From NCBI RefSeq assembly GCF_032884065.1, contig NW_027066312.1, positions 310,001 through 374,000 on the forward strand: a stretch of 64,000 nt of DNA, given 5' to 3'. The DNA comes from Artemia franciscana. Taxonomy: Eukaryota; Arthropoda; Branchiopoda; Anostraca; Artemiidae. The position numbers were made by a program, and so were the translations under genes. Positions 46,640 through 54,582 of the stretch are shown one piece after another (position 1 is the first letter of the stretch; the number at the start of each line of letters is the position of its first letter). The notes under the pieces are model-generated. The model did not search any database, was not told where the DNA came from, and worked only from the letters and a program-made list of their open reading frames with translations.

Positions 46640-48500
46640 GTAGCAAATTTTTCTCGTCTGTTTTTTTATGACACTTGGTATCTACCAAGTGACATAGCGA
46701 TCGCAAATTCTGTCGGTCTGTTTGTCCCGGTTTTGCTACTAAAGGCACTTCCAGGTAAGCTAGTTCGATGAAAGTTGGCCGGCTTATCAGGAACCAGACC
46801 AGATTAAATTTGAAATTGTCTTTTCCCCGACTCGACAATCTGGCGTGGAAGTGGGGGGACGGTTAAATCGGGAAAATTAGAAAAAATGAGGTATTTTTAA
46901 CTTACGAACGGGTGGTCGGATCATAATGAAATTTAATCTTTGGAAGTGTATCGTGTCTCAGAGCTCATATTTTAAATCCCAACTGGATCCGGTGACATTA
47001 CGGGGAGTTGGGGGGGGGAGACCTAAAATCTTGGAAAACGCTTTGAGTGGAGGGATCGGGATGAAACTTAGTGGGAAAAATAATCACAAGTCCTAGATAC
47101 ATGATTGATATAACAGGACGGATCCGCTCTCTTTGGCGGAGTTGGGGTGGGTGAGGGTTAATTCTGAAAAATGAGGTATTTTTAACTTACGAAGGAGTGA
47201 TCGGATCTTAATGAAATTTGCTGTTTGGAAGGATATCGTGTCTCAGAGCTCTTTTTCAAATCCTGACCGGATTCGGTAACATTGGGGGGGGGGGACCTAA
47301 AATCTTGGAAAACGCTTAGAGTGTAGGGATCGGGATTAAACTTGGTGGGAAAAATAAGCACAAGTCCTAGATACGTGATTGACATAACCCGAATGGATCT
47401 GATCTCTTTGGGGGAGTTGGGGGGGGGGTTAATTCTTAAAAATTGGAAAAAAATGAGGTATTTTTAATTTACGAAGGAGTGATCGTTCTTTAGAAATTTC
47501 ATATTCAGAAGGACCTTGTAACTCAAATCTCTTATTTCAAATCCCGACCGGATCCAGTTTCATTGGGGGGGGGACCGGAAATCAGGGAAAATGCTTAAAG
47601 TGGAGAGATCAGGATGAAACTTGGTGGGAAGAATAAGCACAAGTCCAAGATATGTGACGGAAATAACTGGATCAGATCCAATGTCTTCTGCGGAGTTGGG
47701 GGGGGGGGGGTAATTCGGAAAAATTAGAAACAATGATGGATCTGTAACTTACAAATGGCTGATCAGATCGTAATGAAATTTGATCTTTAGAAGGATCTTG
47801 TGCTTTAGAACTCTTATTTTAAATCCCAACCAGATCCGGTGACATTGGGGGGGGAGCTGGAGGGGGAAACCGGAAATCTTGGAAAACGCTTAGAGTGGAG
47901 AGATCGGGATGAAACTTGATGGGAAGAATAAGCACAAGTTATTGATACGTGATTGACATAATTGGAACGGATCCGTTCTCTTTAGGGGAGCTGGGGGTTG
48001 TTAATTTGGAAAAATTAGAAAAATTGAGGTATTTTAACTTAAGAACGGGTGACCGGACCTTAATGAAATTTGATATTTAGAAGGAACTCATGTCTCAGAG
48101 CTCTTATTTCAAATCCCTACCAGATCTGTTGACATTGGAGGGAGTTGGAGTGGGAAACTGGAAATCTCGGAAAACGCTTATAAGTATCGTAGATACGTGA
48201 TTGACGTAACCAGAATGGATCCGCTCTCTCTGGGAGAGTTAAGGGGTGGGGTCAGTGCTTTGATAAGTTTGGTGCTTCCGGACGTGCTAGGGTGATGAAG
48301 ATTAGCAGGCTTGTCAGGGAGCTGCACAAATTGACTTGATTAAGTCGTTTTCCCCGATTTGACCATCTGGGGGGGGGCTGAAGGGAGAAGAAAAATTAAG
48401 GCATTTTTAACTTTCGAGTGGGTGTTCGGATCTTAATGAATTTTGATATTTAGACGGACCTGGTGACTCAGAGCTCTTATTTAAATCCCGACCGGCATTA
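46640..48500. repeat. G-rich tandem array, unit about 275-295 bp
   Basis: The word GATCGGGATGAAACTT, or a near match, occurs at about 47054, 47328, 47607 and 47902, giving periods of 274, 279 and 295. Other unit landmarks are TGAGGTATTTTTAACTTACG, GGATCTTAATGAAATTTG, CTCAGAGCTCTTATTTCAAA, CCGACCGGATCCGGTGACAT, and G-runs of 7-12 nt at two fixed places per unit. Outer edges near 46690-46845 and 48255-48375 share a separate flank (GGCTTGTCAGG-like, CGTTTTCCCCGA). Confidence 0.8.
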
Positions 48501-48871
48501 AGCCTCTGATTTTCCTTTTAAAGCAATCTATTGATTCTTAGAATTTTGCCAGAGCTCATACCATATGAGCTCTTGGCTCTTCCGACCTTGTCACAAGTGC
48601 CTTATGAGCTCTTAGCTCTTTTCTTTCTTTTTTTTTAATTACATTTTGCATTAAACCCTGTTGTGGACTTTTCAAAATTTGGTTTAAAGTTCAACGCATA
48701 TTACCTATGATTAAAAGAAAAAAACTGGTGTTCAAGTTTATGTCGTTCTGTTTTTGGAAACGCAAAACAAACTGACGCTTGAGATTATTTTTTCTTCGAA
48801 GAAAGAGACCAGATGATGCTTCTTGGCTAGTTTACCTTGGATTACTCCAACTTTTGATCTTTGTTTAGTTT

Positions 48872-48879
48872 ATTTAAAC
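48872..48879 (+). repeat. hAT target-site duplication, left
   Basis: ATTTAAAC, identical to 49889-49896. Eight bp is the length expected for hAT elements. Confidence 0.9.
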
Positions 48880-49019
48880 CAGTGGTTCTCAACCGGGGTC
48901 CACATGGACCCTAGGGGTCCATGTAATATTTTCGGGAGTCCACAGGCAAAATACAACAAATTGGGGGCCCACAATGATATGTTGGGGGTCCATGAAGAAA
49001 ACCAACTCAGAATGCTCTT

Positions 49020-49463
49020 TATTTTTAAGAATTCAATTTCTACTGTAATTTACATTATTTTGAATCAGTTTAGTGACCTACTCGGAATGGATATACCGAT
49101 TTGGGTTTCAATTCCTTTCGAAGTTAATGTTGCCCAATAGAATTATCTATGCAAGAGCCCCTCATCGAATTACAAAGTGATGAAATAATATGTACAAAAT
49201 TCAAAGATGGAAAGTACAATATATGGAAAACAAATGATGTTGCTACAAAGTACCCTTTGCTCTGGGATAAAACATAGTTCTACGTGATTGCTTTTCCTAC
49301 ATCTTATCTTGTTGAAGCGGGATTTAGTCGTGTTTCTCAAATTTTATCAATAGCTTGCAATAGACTTGACATTGTGAAAAGGGGTGATAAACTATCATTA
49401 ACATCAATAGAACCAAATATAAACAAACTTGTCGAGAAGCATCAACCACAGGGATCTCATTGA
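49020..49463 (+). pseudogene. hAT transposase C-terminus (ZBED5/SCAND3-like)
   Basis: The frame at 49149-49463 reads MQEPLIELQSDEIICTKF, then KYPLLWDK, a stop codon (TAG near 49278), then VIAFPTSYLVEAGFSRVSQI and GDKLSLTSIEPNINKLV, ending HQPQGSH before TGA. This is the hAT dimerisation region of the ZBED5/FAM200-type domesticated and mobile transposases. A preceding piece in another frame (MDIPIWVSIPFEVNVAQ, to 49140) is the upstream part. The in-frame stop, the frameshift and the missing catalytic region make it inactive. Confidence 0.8.
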
Positions 49464-49659
49464 ATAAACATGCCTTTTCCTTTTTTTTAAATCATACACT
49501 TAATTTCAACTGCTTTTTTTTTTATCCAATTTACGTAAATAATGTTGGAGTGAATTAAACTTCCTGATGAGCTCTAATCTCCATGAGCTTTAGTTGCTTA
49601 CCAATCAAAGAAACTTGTAGAAACTTGTAATATTGTGGTTATTATCACAATAATAGTAA

Positions 49660-49690
49660 TAATAATAATAATAATTATTATTATATTAGA
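49660..49690. repeat. Short (AAT)n/(ATT)n palindromic microsatellite
   Basis: AATAATAATAATAATAATTA-type sequence inside the hAT element. Confidence 0.7.
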
Positions 49691-49888
49691 ATGTTTTATT
49701 TGTATTAAGCTAGTTTTCATTTAAAAATAAAGCTTAATCATATGCAATTTGTTTGATAATTAAAACCTTAAAATTTATATTAGTGAAGAATATACAATTG
49801 TTCTTATGTCCAATAGCTATGAAGGGGTCCACCAAGATAAAAAGAGGGGAAAAGGGGTCCATGGGGAAAAAAAGGTTGAGAACCACTG

Positions 49889-49896
49889 ATTTAAAC
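49889..49896 (+). repeat. hAT target-site duplication, right
   Basis: ATTTAAAC, matching 48872-48879. Confidence 0.9.
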
Positions 49897-51085
49897 TAAA
49901 ATCTGTAAAGCTTTCATGCTGACATTAGAAACTCCGCCAAAACTAGAAGCTTTCGAGCAATAAAGGAAAAACAAGAAAAAGTGTTAGAATGTTACATGAA
50001 GAGCGTTTTGGAGACGCATAAAAAAAAAAAAATATTTTCCAGCCTTACGGTTTCAATGTTTTATCCAACGCAAGACGATAGTTTTCCTTATCATCCAGTA
50101 GCTGAGATTCAACTTTATTCCCATCGTTTAGAGATTCAGGTTTATCGATCCAGAAAATTTATTCAGAAAATTTGCTCTGCATTTGATTTTGTTTTTCAAA
50201 CTTCGTTTTTTAACATGAACCAAACATGAGACATCCAGAACATTTTCCTACATTTTTATGCAAGTTCAGATTGTTCTCTAAGATAAATGCTAATGAACGT
50301 CACAATTATGGCTTGGTGAAAGGATTGATCTGTAATAAATTATTCTAATGATATAAGTATCATTAGATACGTATGTTCGCCTGTTTTACCTATTTCGCCT
50401 GTGATACTTATGTTAGCTGTAGGCTTGTCGCAAAATCATCTGTTTTACCCGAATCCTTTAACATCAGTTATGCCCTGAGGCCCCGTTTTGCATCAGAAAA
50501 TAAAATGTAAAATGCGAGCTGCAGTATTTTATGTTGAACTACTCCAAGACAAAGTTTTGAAGTTTGATGTATTCAAATTTACAGGATGAATAACAAATTT
50601 GGGTCTCTTGCTTTCTGTTTCATTATTTTTTTTTTAATTATGTTTACTTATTAATGTTTGTTTTAAATACGTTAAAATAAAACTTTTATTACTACCGAAT
50701 CAAATTAGGTTCGTAAGCGATCAATTATTGCATTCTTTTTGCAAAAAGAAACCTTTCGTCCCAAATATGGACTCAAGTATCTTTTATATGACCACTATTG
50801 ACCCAAAAATAAGGAAACAATGTTTATAAACTAGTAATGAGTATTTGTTTTTGTGACAGTTGCTAGGTAACATTTTATTTTTTTTTTTTGCAATTGAGAT
50901 ATTCTTGAAATAAGACCTTCCCCTAATTAATGATTCTATTAGCATATATCGACGCTTCGCTAATAGTTATTTTAATCAATTGCCAAAAGGCTATCTTTCA
51001 GTTTGAAAAAATATTGCAACTTTCTACATTTTTTTTTGTTTTTCTTTCGTGTTTCTGCTTCATAAGAATTCAGTATTTATTCCAG

Positions 51086-51208
51086 AGCCTGTTGACAACT
51101 TGCACCACCAAAAGATTGTCAAAGCTGCAGCTGGCTTTGCCCATTCTTTAGCTCTCGGTGAGTGGGGACAAATTTTCAGCTGGGGATGGGATGCCTCCGG
51201 ACAACTAG
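51086..51208 (+). CDS. Herc4: HERC4-like gene, exon 3
   Basis: The acceptor TATTCCAG ends at 51085 and the donor TAG/GTAAGT starts at 51209. The 123-nt phase 1-1 exon encodes EPVDNLHHQKIVKAAAGFAH followed by SLALGEWGQIFSWGWDASGQ and LG. This is the next RCC1 repeat (G-x-x-H-S-L-A-L, then G-x-(I/V)-(F/Y)-x-W-G, and G-Q-L-G). The split codon CCA-G/AG-CCT gives P-E-P across the exon 2-3 join, as expected for this family. Confidence 0.85.
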
Positions 51209-51331
51209 GTAAGTTGCAAGCATGCTTTTTCGAGTTATAATTTGTATTTCAACTCACTTGCTTGGATTTCGATCTTTATAATTATGTTCTGTTGAGGAAC
51301 TTAAATGAGCTGTAAAGTAAATTATGTCGTA

Positions 51332-51345
51332 TTTACACCTGGGTA
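51332..51345 (+). repeat. PLE array target-site duplication, left
   Basis: TTTACACCTGGGTA, identical to 62264-62277. The leading TTT could also be element sequence at the right end, so the true duplication is 11-14 bp. Confidence 0.85.
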
Positions 51346-51448
51346 AAAATAGCGACGAAGACCACACTGCCTTTCCATAACAAACAAATACAACGTAGAA
51401 ACAATAGGGAAAGTTTTTTCAAGACAATGGAAATTATTTATGTAGATA

Positions 51449-51479
51449 TTTCGGCCCTATGTCCAAGGGCCGTATTCAG
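51449..51479 (-). ncRNA. Hammerhead-like core, unit 1 (core mutated)
   Basis: Same hairpin as the other units, but the box reads CTGAATA instead of CTGAAGA because of a change at 51474 (A on the + strand, C in the other - strand copies). This alters G8, a residue essential for hammerhead cleavage. Confidence 0.45.
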
Positions 51480-51681
51480 CACAATACAATACTATATATA
51501 TATATAAAAGAACTTACATCAAATTGTGAGAATTAAAACTGAATATAAAAACACTTATTAAAACAATTTTTTTTTAAAAATATAGCCCTAGCATCCTTAC
51601 TTCAGCGAAGTTCAACCAGGACTGGCGAAAAGAATGAAATGAAGAAATATAAACTCATTCAAACTAAAGAGAATAAAATGA

Positions 51682-54294
51682 TTAGATGCAATTTCTTAAA
51701 GCTAATCTTGCTTGTTTAGCAGCCTGTCTCAAAGGCCTTTTCGTAGTTGGTTCAGTACTATTATAAATTGGTTTAGTAAAATATTTTGTTAGATCATTTT
51801 TAATTAAATTTGAGTATAAAGAATTTAGTGAGTATTCCCCCAAGTCCCTGTTCAAAGAAATATTTTTATTGATTTTGAGATTAATTTCAATTGATTCTCG
51901 AACCACCTGTTTTATTCCCAAATCATTACTAATGAGTGAAGAGTTTTCAAAAAGTATCATGTGGGACGGATTATTAAAAATATGCCAACCTAGAGCAGAA
52001 TCAAAGGAATTGTTGGAACCATTTGAAATTAAGGCCTTGTCTATGTCATTTTTATGCTGATGTAACCTTTTGTCTAGATTCTGATGGGTCCTGCCGACAT
52101 AGTATTTTCCGCAATCACAGGGTATTTGATAGACCCCTCTTTGGCGAGTAACTGGGGTCTTATCTTTACCCGAATTTAAGAAATTGATGATTTTAAAATT
52201 ATTAGTAAAAACTACGTACAGATTATTTTTTGTGCAAATATTTTTTAATTTTGTTGTAATCTTTGGGATATACGGAAGATAGACAATATTTGAGGGCTTA
52301 TCAATAGCCTCACATTGTGAAGTATCTTCTTCGATTTTACAAGAATGTCTTTTTATTCTACGGCTAATTATTTTATTTACAAAAGGAATGGGGTATCCAT
52401 TACCAAAAAGAATATCTCTGATAAAATTTATTTCTGCATTTATATATGAATGGGAGCAAATATTTAGGGCACGATCAATGAGGGAAATTACAACTGCTCT
52501 TTTAACTTGTGGGGGGTGATTTGAATTAAAGTGAAGATATCTATTGTTTTGTGTTGGCTTTCGATATATAGTAAAATCCAGTTCATCAGCTTTACGAATA
52601 ATTAATACATCTAAAAACGGTAGTTTATTTTCAATTTCAACTTCAAGGGTGAACTGCAAATTTCGGTCATAAGTGTTAAGATGATCTAAGAAGCCCCGAA
52701 GTTCAGCTTCCCCATAATTCCAAAGTGAAATTACGTCATCCATATAACGACCCCAATAGACATGTTTTAGAAAATAAGAATTCAATGCCCAATTCTCAAG
52801 ATTCTCGACGTAAATATTTGCTAGTAGCCCGGATAAAGGTGCCCCCATGGGTAATCCATTTTTTTGTTGATAAAAAGAATCGCGAAATTGAAAATACATA
52901 GAAAACTTATTACAAATTTTAACAAGAGTCATTAAAACTTCACAATCAATTCCTGTCGCTGAAGTCTCGATCAAGTGGTAATTTTCTTCTATTTTGTTTT
53001 TTAATAATTCCTCTGAAATAGTTACATCTATATTTGTGTACATGGAAACAATGTCGAAACTACTAACTATTGTGTTTTCTGAAATACTTGTGTTGCTAAG
53101 TTTTTTAATCAAATCTGCCGAGTTATGAATATAGGAATTTTGAGAATACAATAAAGGTTTGAAAGCTGCACAAAGCCATTTTCCAATATTGGCAGCGGGA
53201 GCTTTAGTACAAGCCACAATAGGTCTTAAGGGAATACCCTGTTTATGTATTTTTGGTAAACCGTAGAGTTTAGGACAGAAACTACCACGGGGAAAAAATT
53301 TATTGTATAGTTGTGGGGTGATTTTACCATTTTGTTTTAGCTGCTTTAATTCATTTATAATATTATTAGTGAACTGATCAGTAGGATCATGAGTTATTGT
53401 TTGATATGTAATTGTGTCATTTAAATGCGAGAAAATTTTGTTGTCATAGTCTGTTGTATTCATGACAACAAGTGAATTGCTTTTGTCTGCTTTAGTTATT
53501 ATAATAGAAGGATCTTTTCGGAGATTAGATAGTATTTTTATGTCATGCAGATTTTCCGGTGTGGAATTAGTAGGAGGCTTAAACTTTTTTTGGCTATTAT
53601 AGAGGATATTTATTAGACCTGATCTAACTTCATCCGGGTTAGAGACAGAAGGATAGTGTTTATGCAAAGCGGACTCTAGAGAGGAAACTATATCTGCCAC
53701 AGGAACCTGTTTCGGTAGAAAAGAAAATTTTGGACCCTTTTCTAGTGTTTCGATTTCCTGGGGTTCCAATGTTTTAGAAGAGAGGTTAACGATAGCAGGC
53801 CCAGGAGTGAATCTTGGAGAATAAATACGGTTTCTCATCGAAGATTCATTTCGTAAGCCCTCTAATTTTTTATAGAGGCGTTCCTTGGACAAGCGAAAAT
53901 CGTGGCTAAACAAATTCCTTTCTAATCTAACAACTTGAGCAAAATCAACGGTGGACAGGTTTTCCAGCAAAAAAGTTTCCAACGATTTTCTCTCTGAAGA
54001 AATAATATGTCGTTTCTGTTTTTTGTCCTTAATAATATGGACTAGGGTTTTTAACTGTAGTGTATGGGCAAATTGCGCTTCTTTTCGGGTATTTAAATGT
54101 AATTTATATCTTAAAGACTTGGGAATAAGGTTTTCCTTTCTACAGGATTCTAAAAATTTTTGTTGATTGATAATATTAGCATGTTTTTTACCTAGACTAA
54201 TAAAATAAAAGATATCATAGGTCAACTGCTCCCCATAAGCTAGACGAAAATAGCGACGAAGACCACACTGCCTTTCCATAACAAACAAATACAA
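51682..54294 (-). CDS. Penelope-like reverse transcriptase/GIY-YIG endonuclease, copy 1
   Basis: Intact 870-residue ORF starting MYLFVMERQCGLRRYF. It may start in practice at the internal Met of MERQCGL, which is also conserved at PLE remnants elsewhere in the window. The RT domain spans roughly residues 240-640: SSFDIVSMYTNI (motif A, Asp414), NGLPMGAPLSGLLANIY (motif B, 479 on), YMDD (517-520), and LPFLDVLIIRK. The GIY-YIG endonuclease is near 718-830: GVYQIPCDCGKYYVGRT (720-736) with a C-x-C pair (726, 728), Arg743, His747 and a conserved Glu at 800 or 803. The protein copies element RNA at the nick its endonuclease makes. The ORF lies antisense to HERC4. It is identical in protein sequence to copies 2 and 5, so likely functional or very recently so. 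Confidence 0.95.
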   Translation of the reverse strand: MYLFVMERQCGLRRYFRLAYGEQLTYDIFYFISLGKKHANIINQQKFLESCRKENLIPKSLRYKLHLNTRKEAQFAHTLQLKTLVHIIKDKKQKRHIISSERKSLETFLLENLSTVDFAQVVRLERNLFSHDFRLSKERLYKKLEGLRNESSMRNRIYSPRFTPGPAIVNLSSKTLEPQEIETLEKGPKFSFLPKQVPVADIVSSLESALHKHYPSVSNPDEVRSGLINILYNSQKKFKPPTNSTPENLHDIKILSNLRKDPSIIITKADKSNSLVVMNTTDYDNKIFSHLNDTITYQTITHDPTDQFTNNIINELKQLKQNGKITPQLYNKFFPRGSFCPKLYGLPKIHKQGIPLRPIVACTKAPAANIGKWLCAAFKPLLYSQNSYIHNSADLIKKLSNTSISENTIVSSFDIVSMYTNIDVTISEELLKNKIEENYHLIETSATGIDCEVLMTLVKICNKFSMYFQFRDSFYQQKNGLPMGAPLSGLLANIYVENLENWALNSYFLKHVYWGRYMDDVISLWNYGEAELRGFLDHLNTYDRNLQFTLEVEIENKLPFLDVLIIRKADELDFTIYRKPTQNNRYLHFNSNHPPQVKRAVVISLIDRALNICSHSYINAEINFIRDILFGNGYPIPFVNKIISRRIKRHSCKIEEDTSQCEAIDKPSNIVYLPYIPKITTKLKNICTKNNLYVVFTNNFKIINFLNSGKDKTPVTRQRGVYQIPCDCGKYYVGRTHQNLDKRLHQHKNDIDKALISNGSNNSFDSALGWHIFNNPSHMILFENSSLISNDLGIKQVVRESIEINLKINKNISLNRDLGEYSLNSLYSNLIKNDLTKYFTKPIYNSTEPTTKRPLRQAAKQARLALRNCI

Positions 54295-54582
54295 CGTAGA
54301 AACAATAGGGAAAGTTTTTTCAAGACAATGGAAATTATTTATGTAGATATTTCGGCCCTATGTCCAAGGGCCGTCTTCAGCACAATACAATACTATATAT
54401 ATATATAAAAGAACTTACATCAAATTGTGAGAATTAAAACTGAATATAAAAACACTTATTAAAACAATTTTTTTTTAAAAATATAGCCCTAGCATCCTTA
54501 CTTCAGCGAAGTTCAACCAGGACTGGCGAAAAGAATGAAATGAAGAAATATAAACTCATTCAAACTAAAGAGAATAAAATGA
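54295..54582 (-). repeat. Inter-ORF (pLTR-like) segment, units 1/2
   Basis: 288 bp between consecutive ORFs, reading on the - strand from the stop of unit 2 to the start of unit 1. It has a 3' UTR with TTTTAATAAGTGTTTTTATA, a TATATATATATA run, the hammerhead-like hairpin and a leader with GTTTCTACGTTGTATTTG. It serves as both the end of one unit and the start of the next, as pLTRs do in Penelope elements. Confidence 0.8.
54350..54380 (-). ncRNA. Hammerhead-like core, unit 2
   Basis: Complement reads CTGAAGA (matches CUGANGA), one extra C, a 6-bp helix II (GGCCCT with AGGGCC) around a UGGACAU loop, then GAAA. PLEs are known to carry hammerhead ribozymes in their pLTRs. I could not draw a convincing helix I, and helix III would be only 2 bp, so activity is uncertain. 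Confidence 0.5.

Larger units (their letters stand above)
48880..49888 (+). mobile_element. hAT DNA transposon, 1009 bp, internally deleted
   Basis: Perfect 15-bp terminal inverted repeats, CAGTGGTTCTCAACC at 48880-48894 and its complement at 49874-49888. Further G/C-rich subterminal matches (GGGGTCCA, CCTAGGGGTCCAT) and a perfect 8-bp duplication bound it. It retains only the end of a ZBED-type transposase gene. Insertion into the right-hand duplicate, but not the left, dates it after the duplication. Confidence 0.92.
48798..50035 (+). repeat. Segmental duplication, right copy, split by a hAT element
   Basis: 48798-48879 and 49897-50035 together match 46424-46635. The copy carries the exon 2 tail (GAAAGAGACCAG, 48801-48812), but the following GT donor is AT (48813-48814), so it cannot serve as an alternative donor. 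Confidence 0.75.
46439..51085 (+). other. Intron 2 of the HERC4-like gene
   Basis: 4.6-kb GT-AG intron (GTGATG to TTCCAG). It contains the segmental duplication, a G-rich tandem array and a hAT transposon. The final ~1 kb (50040-51085) shows no recognised feature other than poly-T tracts. Confidence 0.8.

Noticed and set aside
51869-52060. Short + strand frames inside the PLE ORFs (also 53951-54166, 54770-54961, 56852-57067 and mirror copies)
   Set aside because: Antisense shadows of the 870-residue ORF.
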